Part shown: positions 1 through 6,874 of the stretch, in pieces
Layout: each line of letters opens with the position of its first letter
How positions within the stretch are numbered: position 1 is the stretch's first letter
Assembly: GCA_002307185.1 (NCBI GenBank)
Contig: DBTT01000009.1
Location: 486-11,096, forward strand
Source of the DNA: Bacteroidales bacterium UBA1309
GTDB lineage: Bacteria; Bacteroidota; Bacteroidia; Bacteroidales; Dysgonomonadaceae
DNA length: 10,611 bases
Direction: 5' to 3'
Notes under the pieces: model-generated
What the model was told of the DNA's origin: nothing
What the model saw: only the letters and a program-made list of their open reading frames with translations
Databases searched by the model: none
Program-made: the position numbers and the translations under genes

Positions 1-494
1 CCTGCATCAAATACAGATTCGGCTCTTGTTGGGTTCAAAACAACAATCAAAGCTTTGTCTGTTTGGGTTGCAGTACCGCTACCGGAATTGTCATCCCATG
101 TAAGAGTTACAACACCATTTGCAGAGGTTGCTTGCGCATTAGCTGCCCCTGTAAGATTACCACGAGAAACAAGCACTTTTGAAAGGTCAATGCTGTAATC
201 AGCAGAAGAACTGCCAGTAACAGCGTTGTTCAAAATGTAAGACATTGCAGCGTTGAACGCTGTTTGTTTGATTGCGTACTTTTTGTAACCAACTCGGAGA
301 AATCCGGTTATTGGTTTCAAAACAGCCAACACTAAAGCAAATTTAGTACGCTGATTTACCTGTCCATCGGTGCGAGGATTGCTTACCGAAGTTGCTTTTG
401 CACGCATGTAGCTGATACCTTTCCAGTTACCACCTACGACATTTCCCACTTTACCTGAGAAACTTCCGAGAATACCTAAATTAATTTTTCCCAT
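1..494 (-). CDS. DUF6266-type protein of unknown function, 3' end beyond the window
   Basis: An open frame runs from an ATG at 494 to the left edge with no stop, giving 164 complete codons; the C-terminus lies outside. The N-terminus MGKINLGILGSFSGKVG, followed by VVGGNWKGISYMRAK and NPRTDGQVNQRTKF, matches my recollection of DUF6266 proteins, which are common in Bacteroidota and have no established function. No signal peptide or obvious membrane helix is visible; the visible part is rich in Gly, Ser, Ala and Asn. A purine-rich Shine-Dalgarno is absent, as is usual in this phylum, and the ATG chosen is the only one that begins with the family's conserved first residues. A possible -7 element lies about 80 bases upstream (575-582). 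The gene is separated from the defence operon by about 1.5 kb without genes, so I see no functional link. Family assignment is from memory of the N-terminal motif. Confidence 0.8.
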   Translation of the reverse strand, partial: MGKINLGILGSFSGKVGNVVGGNWKGISYMRAKATSVSNPRTDGQVNQRTKFALVLAVLKPITGFLRVGYKKYAIKQTAFNAAMSYILNNAVTGSSSADYSIDLSKVLVSRGNLTGAANAQATSANGVVTLTWDDNSGSGTATQTDKALIVVLNPTRAESVFDA

Positions 495-574
495 TGCTTA
501 AAAATTTATGGAGTTAATAAAATTGTTTACTTGGATTTGGTACGGAGTAAAACCCTTTTTGACCTTGTCCGAAA

Positions 575-582
575 CAAAATTA
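575..582 (-). promoter_or_regulatory. Possible Bacteroidota -7 element for the DUF6266-type gene
   Basis: On the minus strand this reads TAATTTTG, an exact match to the Bacteroidota -7 consensus TAnnTTTG. It lies 80 bases before the ATG at 494, leaving a leader of roughly 70-75 bases. The -33 box (TTTG) is poor: only a TTG about 23-26 bases upstream is present. A match this short also occurs by chance in AT-rich DNA. Confidence 0.3.
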
Positions 583-782
583 ATACGCCGTAAGTGATAG
601 ATAATCAATTTGGTATCTTGTGCTTTTCTTTGCTGTATCTTGCCTTAATCATTGAAACAAAGTTGAGTTTACGAGCAATATTTTCATCAATCGACAAATC
701 AAAAACAACAATTATTTTTCCCCCGAAAGGAGAAAGAAAAAAGAAAGAAGAAAAAAAGGATATGCCTTTCATTCAGCCAGTG

Positions 783-846
783 AAGCGGCGGCTGTCAAGG
801 TTTTTTGACAAAATACTACCCGACCAACGGGAGGTGTGGAGATTTT
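783..846 (+). repeat. Short copy of blocks also found at 1618-1840
   Basis: AAGCGGCGGCTG (783-794) recurs at 1618-1629. AAAATACTACCCGA (810-823) and GTGGAGATTTT (836-846) recur in the same order near 1809-1840, where the two blocks are closer together. In one plus-strand frame both copies read KILP, then WRF, then a Q after one residue. The short copy lacks the roughly 180 bases that separate the first two blocks in the long copy. Confidence 0.6.
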
Positions 847-870
847 GGCAAAAACCCGAAGGGCTTGACC

Positions 871-902
871 TTTACTGCCGGTAAGCGAAACGGCTATCTT
901 TG
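871..902 (+). promoter_or_regulatory. Weak candidate promoter facing the structured segment
   Basis: The sequence TATCTTTTG at 894-902 is one base longer than the Bacteroidota -7 consensus TAnnTTTG, and a TTTA lies about 20 bases upstream near 870-873. It points rightward, towards the G-rich and structured segment that begins near 1007. Both boxes are imperfect, so this is a suggestion only. Confidence 0.2.
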
Positions 903-1006
903 CATATTACTTTTTTTTCTGGGCAAAATTATAATCAACTCTTATTATTTCCTTGAGTTATACTGGCCGAAGGGCTTATAAAATAAATTTCAACTGCATT
1001 TCTTTA

Positions 1007-1034
1007 GGGGTGGGTGGTCGGGGGTTGGCGTGGG
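1007..1034 (+). other. G-quadruplex-compatible G runs
   Basis: Four runs of three or more G lie at 1007-1010, 1012-1014, 1020-1024 and 1032-1034, with loops of 1, 5 and 7 bases. This fits the usual G3+N1-7 pattern on the plus strand. It sits immediately before the left arm of the large inverted repeat at 1039. Folding in the cell is not shown by the sequence. Confidence 0.5.
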
Positions 1035-1038
1035 AGAA

Positions 1039-1064
1039 GCAGGATTAAACCGAAAACAGGTAAA
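1039..1064 (+). repeat. Left arm of long inverted repeat
   Basis: The reverse complement of this arm recurs at 1905-1928, identical apart from two additional A bases here. The pair encloses about 890 bases. A 7-base word GCGTGGG occurs just outside the left arm (1028-1034) and at the outer end of the right arm (1927-1933), which hints at, but does not prove, a target duplication. Confidence 0.85.
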
Positions 1065-1626
1065 GCAGCCTTGAGCCGGAACGAAGCGGTAAAAAACAAG
1101 CGGAGCGATAGCGGAGTTGTTTTTTTGCCAGCGTAGTGGAGAGGCGCGAGCCGACTGCGAGTGGAGCAAGGGCGCTGGCAGCAGGAAGCCCGGAACGATA
1201 GTGAGGGCGGCGGACGGCTGCCGTTTACGGCAGGGCTGGCGGAGTTTTTGTTTTGGGAGCGAGTGCGTTGGAAAAAGCAAGGGCTGGACGGAATGAGGGA
1301 GTGAAGAGAAATGCAGAGAATGAACGGTTAGGGGCTTTTGTGTGGGGCGGTGAAGCTTAGGGAAGCAAAGCGGAACTATGCTGCAACCGCATGAATTGTG
1401 GGTGGAAAAGACAAATGCCCCTAAAAGTGAAATGAGCGGAATGGAACGAAACGGACGATTGAGGGACAGCTCTTGCGTGGGGTGGCGTTGCGGTGTGAAT
1501 GAAGGAATGCAGCTTTGCGAAATGACTGAACGAACACGGCAAAAGACACAAGGGAGCGACCACAAAAACTGTGACAGCCCGATTAGCCCGCAGCGACCCG
1601 CAGGCGAGCACAACAATAAGCGGCGG

Positions 1627-1688
1627 CTGCCCCCTGTATAAAAATATATGAGTGAAACGAATTACCTTATTGGGGTTACAGGGGGCAG
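1627..1688. repeat. Perfect 12-base inverted repeat, hairpin-capable
   Basis: The arm CTGCCCCCTGTA (1627-1638) is exactly complementary to 1677-1688, with a 38-base AT-rich loop. An outer GCGGC/GCCGC pairing (about 1620-1624 with 1693-1697) can extend it across an internal loop. It is the strongest single internal helix of the structured segment. Without a T run after either arm it does not look like a simple terminator. Confidence 0.75.
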
Positions 1689-1904
1689 GAGTAGCCGCGA
1701 ATGAGGAATGAACGAGCGTGTGTAGCAAAACAAGCAGGCACGCAAGCATGAGCACCTACCGGAGCGCAATGCTTAGTGTGGCTGCGTTAGCTGACAAGGG
1801 CAGACGGAAAAATACTACCCGAAGGGTGGAGATTTTTTCAGGCTGCTTGTTTTACCCTTGCAGCTATGTTTTTGCGAACAAAGTGAGTGATTGACGAATA
1901 CCTT

Positions 1905-1928
1905 TTTACCTGTTCGGTTTAATCCTGC
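1905..1928 (-). repeat. Right arm of long inverted repeat
   Basis: This is the partner of 1039-1064. All 24 bases of this arm pair with the left arm. It ends 32 bases before the T-rich tail of the operon terminator (read from the minus strand), so the element and the operon end are close but separate. Confidence 0.85.
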
Positions 1929-1960
1929 GTGGGCAGGTATTCAAATAATTTATACCGCTT

Positions 1961-2027
1961 AAATTAAAAAGAGGATATTGGGGAATTGGAGGAAATGGCA
2001 CATTTCCCCGATTTCCTATAAATCCTC
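1961..2027 (-). terminator. Hairpin with T-rich tail ending the defence operon
   Basis: Read on the minus strand, 2027-2001 and 1997-1971 pair over 27 positions with about 20 Watson-Crick matches and a 3-base loop. The run TTTTTAATTT follows directly at 1970-1961. The hairpin starts 15 bases after the stop codon of the PHP-ATPase gene. Position, stem and tail fit an intrinsic terminator for the minus-strand operon; the stem is imperfect. Confidence 0.7.
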
Positions 2028-2041
2028 TATTTCCTCAAACT

Positions 2042-4708
2042 TTATATTTTATAGATTTCTTGCCTTCGTTTAAAGGCTTGTTTGCCCCCTTCAAGTATTT
2101 CACAACAAAGTTTTCTTGTTTTTTCATTGTCAATAGAGCCTCTTTCTATAATCATCGACTTAATGCTTGTGCTTTTTAGAGGCACTATTAATTCAGCATC
2201 CCCAAGAACAGCGATATTCGGATTATGGGTAACAATAATTACTTGTCTAAATTCTTTAATTAAACGAAGATTTGCAACAATTGATTTGTATATAAATTCA
2301 CTGTCCAAATTATCTTCGGGTTGGTCTATTAATAATGGAACTTTACTCTTTGATTGTAATAAAATTGCTAATAAAATGGATTGTTGTTGACCAAGCGAAA
2401 GTTGATTTAATGGTCTGTTAATTGTTTTAGCAGTACCATCTTGGTCTAAAACCGTTTTAGAAACTATAATGCTCGGTTTGTCATCGAACATAAGCGAGTC
2501 GAAATCTTCAAAATTGAAATTGTCTAATGCCTTAGATAATAATGAATTTATTTCGTCATCAGAATAAACACGACCATCTTCATCGGAAATACTTTTCATA
2601 AAGTCAAGATTTCTACTTCTTACAGCATTAGCGAAAGCAATAGGTGTACAATTAGCAACAAGCATCTCTGATTTTTTGAGTAAACGCCATTGAGATAGAC
2701 CTTTTATTGCACTTTCAAAGGCTGGGGAGTAATTACCTTGTTTGTATTTCACAGAAACAAAAAAATTGTCAACACTGTTTTTTAAGTTGTTATTTATCGT
2801 TTTAGCAAATTCAAGGTGAAAGTAGTAGATTTTGTTTTTTATATCAGTTCTTGCCGCAATTAGTCCTTCTCTTTCTTTGATAAGGGCTTTTAAATCAATG
2901 TCCTTTTGTTGTAGTAATTTGAGTTTGGTTTGGTATGTTACAACATCTTTCGTGATTTGATTTATCTTACCTAAATCAAAAGGTATTCCCTTGTCTTCGA
3001 GTTCTTTTTTCTTTGCATCAATTTTATCTTGGATTTCTTTTTCTTTACTTGCCCATTCTTTTAGTTGTACATTTAAGTCGCTGATATTTTGTGTTAACTC
3101 TGTATTTAACTCAGAATGTTTTGAAGAAACAATACTACCAAATTTACGAACAATCTCTTTTACTTGAACAAAATTATCTTTACCAACCTTGATTTCATCT
3201 CCATTTATAGCTTCAAAGTTTTCAAAGATTGTCTTGTCAGAGAGTATTTCTTTATACCTCTCAACTAAAGACTTTAAATCAGCAATAATACTACTGCGAA
3301 TTTCTCTTTCTCGAATTAAAGCTAAATGGAAGTTAACTAATTCACTTGCTTTGTCTTGCTGGAGTTGTTTTAATTTTCCCTCAAGGCTATTTTTCATTTT
3401 TGTTACTTCGGGTATTTGAGAAACATCGATTCGCAAAGCTCTCAGTTTACTTTGATTATCGTTTAATTTTTCTCTCAATGCATTATCTTCTGAATTTAGG
3501 TTTTCTAAGTCTAAAAACGAATTTAAAAAGTCAATTAAATATTGGGGATTTTTTTCACTGAACTGAATTGTTTTTGCTGTTTCACCTTGCCCATAACTTT
3601 CAATTTGAATTTTAGAAAGGCTATCTGGGTTTGTTGTATTGATAGTAGTTGCATTTTTTTCTCTTGAGAAATTGAAAACCTGACCTGTTTCGTCCTCATA
3701 TTGAAGATATATTTTTTCAGGCCACACTTCGCTATCAACAACACTCAAATCTGATTTATTGCCAGAGCTTTCCCTCAATGATTCCAACATGGTAGATTTA
3801 CCAGCTCCACGCCCACCAATTATGCAGGTTAAGTTATTGCTAAAATGAATGGTTTGATTGTCAAGTAGCCCACCTTCAATATGCAACCCCACAAAACGAG
3901 GTAATTTTTCAGGGATTAGATTCTCAATTCTAATACGGGAATTACTACTCAATAATGCTATTCTAAAAGCATTAAAGTCCAATGTATCTAATTTAATTCT
4001 GGTTAATTTCTTCTCACCACTCGCGTTCAAACCAAGTTTGTTCAGGGTATGTGCATCAGAAGACATTAGTTTTGGTAATTCATAATTATTTTCCAGTTCT
4101 AAAGCCTGTCGTCTTTCATTTATTAACCTTTTTCTTTCAGCTGCATCTTTACTTTGGTCATTATCCGTATATAAATCAACGCTATTCTTATCACTAATTT
4201 CTAATGCAAACAAAGTATCATGAGTTAATATCGCAGACATTTTGGGGTCAAAACGATTAATTGTTTTTTCAAAGCCAGAATCCAACTCTATGTGTGCAAG
4301 AACACCAATTCCATTATATTGTTTTGCGAGGCTTAAACATTCAACAATACCCTGAGCACAAGTTTCTTTATTATCTGAAATTGTAAGTTTACCCCTGAAG
4401 TTTTTTAAATCATCGTATTTTTCAAAATATACGAGTAAATGACCTTGTAGTGTTGAAATTTCAATACCAGGAATTACTAAAATTTTCTTTCCTTGTGAAT
4501 ATTTAATAGCTCTATTTGAGTTGCGGTCTTCATTGTGGTCTGTTATGGATATTATTGACAGCCCCTGTTCAATGGCAGTATCTACTATATTTTCAGGGGT
4601 CATGTTAGTGTCTGTAACATCATAAGAACCGTCCTCACCGAAACTATGTATATGCAAGTCAGCTTTATAAAAACTGGCACCGGAATTAATAACACTAAAA
4701 TCAATCAT
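2042..4708 (-). CDS. PHP-domain phosphoesterase fused to an ABC/SMC-type ATPase (TrlF-like)
   Basis: This is an 888-residue two-part protein. Residues 1 to about 250 are a PHP domain with the metal-binding motifs in order: ADLHIHS (H19, H21), SITDHNED (D57, H58), PGIE (E83), LAHIE (H139) and SSDAH (D218, H220). PHP domains hydrolyse phosphoesters, including the 3'-5' exonuclease of some DNA polymerases. An ABC-type ATPase follows: Walker A GGRGAGKST (298-306), a YGQGE Q-loop (372-376), a long Lys/Glu/Gln-rich probable coiled coil (about 400-660), signature LSLGQQQ (from 770), Walker B LLIDQPEDNLD (D795, E798) and a VTHN switch (H828). The layout is RecN/SMC-like, with no CxxC hook seen. I believe similar proteins are annotated as TrlF-family ATPases. 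I start at the ATG at 4708, 28 bases after the ago stop. An in-frame ATG at 4810 would add 34 hydrophobic residues overlapping ago and lying before the first PHP strand. All key residues seem intact, so an ATP-gated nuclease or phosphodiesterase is the likely role; the substrate is unknown. Confidence 0.85.
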   Translation of the reverse strand: MIDFSVINSGASFYKADLHIHSFGEDGSYDVTDTNMTPENIVDTAIEQGLSIISITDHNEDRNSNRAIKYSQGKKILVIPGIEISTLQGHLLVYFEKYDDLKNFRGKLTISDNKETCAQGIVECLSLAKQYNGIGVLAHIELDSGFEKTINRFDPKMSAILTHDTLFALEISDKNSVDLYTDNDQSKDAAERKRLINERRQALELENNYELPKLMSSDAHTLNKLGLNASGEKKLTRIKLDTLDFNAFRIALLSSNSRIRIENLIPEKLPRFVGLHIEGGLLDNQTIHFSNNLTCIIGGRGAGKSTMLESLRESSGNKSDLSVVDSEVWPEKIYLQYEDETGQVFNFSREKNATTINTTNPDSLSKIQIESYGQGETAKTIQFSEKNPQYLIDFLNSFLDLENLNSEDNALREKLNDNQSKLRALRIDVSQIPEVTKMKNSLEGKLKQLQQDKASELVNFHLALIREREIRSSIIADLKSLVERYKEILSDKTIFENFEAINGDEIKVGKDNFVQVKEIVRKFGSIVSSKHSELNTELTQNISDLNVQLKEWASKEKEIQDKIDAKKKELEDKGIPFDLGKINQITKDVVTYQTKLKLLQQKDIDLKALIKEREGLIAARTDIKNKIYYFHLEFAKTINNNLKNSVDNFFVSVKYKQGNYSPAFESAIKGLSQWRLLKKSEMLVANCTPIAFANAVRSRNLDFMKSISDEDGRVYSDDEINSLLSKALDNFNFEDFDSLMFDDKPSIIVSKTVLDQDGTAKTINRPLNQLSLGQQQSILLAILLQSKSKVPLLIDQPEDNLDSEFIYKSIVANLRLIKEFRQVIIVTHNPNIAVLGDAELIVPLKSTSIKSMIIERGSIDNEKTRKLCCEILEGGKQAFKRRQEIYKI

Positions 4709-4736
4709 GGCGTATTTAAATAAGTATTGTTTGTAT

Positions 4737-6863
4737 CTATAAAAACCACAGATTTGTTTTACCAAATGAGGGTAATTCAGCATCGGAAAAATGAGGGACA
4801 ATTTCGGCAACCATTTCAGGGTATTTTATGGTGATTGGAAGATTTTGCTGCTTAACTGATTTCCAATACATGCGTGAAAATTGATATACCTGATTGAGCA
4901 TTTCTCTTACTTCCGGCATATTTGCCTGATTGTCCTCTTTGCTGCCATTGGTTACCACCTTTGAAATTTTTACTTTGACCGGAAATAGTATGTCGTATTT
5001 CTGTGAATTTGGATATTTGGCATTGTTGTAAAGTAAGAATTGATTGTATCCAACCTTAACATAGGTGCCACTTAACGGCATTAAATCGGCTGAATCGGAA
5101 TCAAAAGCAACTATGTCGCTTGATTCCGTTTTGTTGATTGTTACAATGAATACAGGAATGTTAAAGCCTAAAGTGTAGAGCATGTCTGTAATGGGTTTTG
5201 ACTCTCTTTTACCCATTGTTTTGTAGTAATGAATGATAAGTCTTTTCGGCTTTTGGTCTTGATTCTGAACTAAATAAATACCGATAGCTTTACGAATATC
5301 CTTGATTAAATGCTCCAAATCGTTATCCCTGTAGCAATCGAAGTTTTGGAAAATGCCATCTTGATTGAAACAAAAAGCACTACCGACATATCGTTTACCA
5401 ACTTTCTCAGATTTAAATGCACCAACCCCAATAATCAAATCATTTTTCGTACGGGAAGGATTTAACTGCCACGGAATGCCACCAATTTTAGAAAGTAATG
5501 CTATTGCTATGTTGGGCAAGTGATAACGGAAATTGTTACCAGCCGGATTGTCTTTATAAATTACCTGTGAGGTAATCTGTTTTTCAAGCAACATTTCTTT
5601 GATAGCAAAATAAATATCATGGTGGGGGCTGTTTACATCATCTTTCCGAACAGGACTGATATAAATTGCCACATAGTTGTAATCGTTTTTCAGGTTCTTT
5701 TGGCTAAGCTTTGTTTTTATCTCCTGAACAGCTGTTTCAAGGTTTGAAAATGTTATACTTCCGTTTGTTTCGGTTTCAAAAGGCTGTTTTATAAGTTGGG
5801 GCAAAGTTTTATATGTAATGCCATTATCACTTTTAATATCTTTCTGCTGATATTTTGGACTACCATCCGGATTTTTCGTATTAAAATTTAAAGTTGAATT
5901 TGCACCATAAAAGAAGATATTGTAAAGTCTTTTACTGACATCAATATCTTTGACATGACATATAAAAAAGAATTTAAGATTGTTTTTCGTTGAGGCTCGA
6001 AAAGGACCGTTGTTAATTATACCGTTGTAAGCCTCAAACCCTGAGCTGTTACCACCGAACAGCAATACATTTGAGCCATCGGTTACTTTGTTGTCCTCGG
6101 GGTTTTTGAACGAATAAAAATCTTCTTTATGGAATTTGATTATTGCCTGAAAATTATCGGTAAACAAATAATTCTTAGCAAAAGCAACTATCTGTTGGCG
6201 TGTTTTAAGGTACTTGTTTTCTTTCGGTGGACGAGTTTCGGACACATTTAATTCGGCTGCAAGCTCACGATTGATAATTGGAAATATATTTCCAATGTTT
6301 TGTTTTTGTTCCGGTGTAATGTGTTTTCTCTTGACAATTTCATTATCTGCAATCACCCTGTAACGCTCTGTTTGTATGTCGAGACTGTCAATTGATTGAT
6401 TGTAGGCTGTTGAAATGCTGTTGTAAGAAACGAGCAATTCCCAACTATCCGTTACTTTCTTGTATTGAGGAACAAGCGAAAACCGAAGGAACTGAGTTGT
6501 TTGAGTATGAGGCTGATTTGAATCTTTTATCCAAACTTCTACATTATCGACAAAATCAAACCCAACGGCAGCCGCATTCTCTTTGAAGTAGTTATAAATT
6601 AAGTGATTGAAATAATGTTTTGCAATACGAGAATTTTCATCGAATTTTATTGATATATCATATTTATCTCCAGTACAACCCTCTGGGTGAACAATTGAAA
6701 AGAATAGGGTCTCTTTGTCGGACAATTCAGGGTGCTGCTCCCAAAACTGAGGGCATTCATTACGAAACAACCTTAATGGATTTGAGTTTTCCACCTTTTC
6801 AGTATAAACCGCAAGGTTTATGCTTTCTGCAACTGGGGTAAATGTAAGGAGATTGATTTTCAT
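4737..6863 (-). CDS. ago: Long prokaryotic Argonaute, probably slicer-inactive
   Basis: This 708-residue protein has the length and order of a long pAgo. Residues 1-230 are a divergent N-terminal region. The linker motif near 279-290 (NGIINNGPFRAS) corresponds to the family's GL..yGP(y/f). The MID domain (about 395-465) holds YK (436-437) and SKIGGIPW (from 458), where Y, K and the later K bind the guide 5' phosphate. PIWI starts at 474. Active pAgos have IGxD here; this protein has IGVGAF, with G481 in place of the first catalytic Asp. The second site, usually HRDG, reads HYYK (545-548). The C-terminal segment reads IKYPEMVAE (679-687), without a clear Asp or His, and the protein ends in WFL. 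I therefore infer guide-directed binding without cleavage. Such inactive long pAgos are known to act with separate effectors in abortive infection. The gene starts 11 bases after the hsdR stop and ends 28 before the PHP-ATPase, its likely partner. Guide type (RNA or DNA) cannot be read from the sequence. The Argonaute call is firm; inactivity is judged by eye alignment. Confidence 0.88.
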   Translation of the reverse strand: MKINLLTFTPVAESINLAVYTEKVENSNPLRLFRNECPQFWEQHPELSDKETLFFSIVHPEGCTGDKYDISIKFDENSRIAKHYFNHLIYNYFKENAAAVGFDFVDNVEVWIKDSNQPHTQTTQFLRFSLVPQYKKVTDSWELLVSYNSISTAYNQSIDSLDIQTERYRVIADNEIVKRKHITPEQKQNIGNIFPIINRELAAELNVSETRPPKENKYLKTRQQIVAFAKNYLFTDNFQAIIKFHKEDFYSFKNPEDNKVTDGSNVLLFGGNSSGFEAYNGIINNGPFRASTKNNLKFFFICHVKDIDVSKRLYNIFFYGANSTLNFNTKNPDGSPKYQQKDIKSDNGITYKTLPQLIKQPFETETNGSITFSNLETAVQEIKTKLSQKNLKNDYNYVAIYISPVRKDDVNSPHHDIYFAIKEMLLEKQITSQVIYKDNPAGNNFRYHLPNIAIALLSKIGGIPWQLNPSRTKNDLIIGVGAFKSEKVGKRYVGSAFCFNQDGIFQNFDCYRDNDLEHLIKDIRKAIGIYLVQNQDQKPKRLIIHYYKTMGKRESKPITDMLYTLGFNIPVFIVTINKTESSDIVAFDSDSADLMPLSGTYVKVGYNQFLLYNNAKYPNSQKYDILFPVKVKISKVVTNGSKEDNQANMPEVREMLNQVYQFSRMYWKSVKQQNLPITIKYPEMVAEIVPHFSDAELPSFGKTNLWFL

Positions 6864-6874
6864 AATCGGAACAT

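Larger units (their letters stand above)
495..1006. other. Intergenic stretch with no convincing gene
   Basis: This stretch lies between the DUF6266-type gene and the G-rich segment. A purine run of A and G fills about 725-760. A 40-codon ATG frame at 762-884 (+) follows the purine run and could encode a small basic peptide, but I recognise no relative. Part of it (783-846) shares short identical blocks with 1618-1840, so it may be a copy of that repeat rather than a gene. The 11-base word CCGAAGGGCTT occurs at 856-866 and again at 967-977. Confidence 0.55.
1039..1928. ncRNA. Candidate large structured RNA or non-autonomous element, about 890 bases
   Basis: I find no credible protein gene here, yet the segment is richer in G and C than its surroundings and full of nested inverted repeats. 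The outer pair is 1039-1064 with 1905-1928 (24 paired bases, two extra A on the left). Inside it are 1091-1099 with 1117-1125 (9), 1126-1133 with 1173-1180 (8), 1143-1145 with 1150-1152 around a GCGA (GNRA-type) loop, 1218-1223 with 1228-1233 around TTTA, 1328-1341 with 1411-1424 (13 of 14), 1627-1638 with 1677-1688 (12), 1727-1737 with 1843-1853 (11) and, inside that last one, 1744-1749 with 1769-1774. None of these pairs cross, so they can form together as a branched fold closed by the outer helix. The strand is undetermined; a weak plus-strand promoter lies upstream. The alternative is a mobile-element remnant with terminal inverted repeats. I do not recognise it as a named RNA class. Confidence 0.35.

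Noticed and set aside
594..884. Plus-strand 96-codon frame beginning with GTG
   Set aside because: No family resemblance, a low-complexity Lys/Glu run from the purine tract, and overlap with a possible promoter of the minus-strand gene. Only the last 40 codons (from ATG 762) have a plausible start, and they fall in a repeated block.
990..1755. Two overlapping minus-strand open frames of 208 and 132 codons
   Set aside because: They are antisense to the purine-rich structured segment, overlap each other in different frames, and have erratic Ser/Pro/Leu/His/Cys-rich compositions with no recognisable motif. Open frames are expected when stop codons are scarce because of base composition.
4709..4810. 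34-residue N-terminal extension of the PHP-ATPase from the upstream in-frame ATG
   Set aside because: It overlaps the ago 3' end in another frame and lies before the first PHP strand. The ATG at 4708 gives the usual short lead into ADLHIHS.
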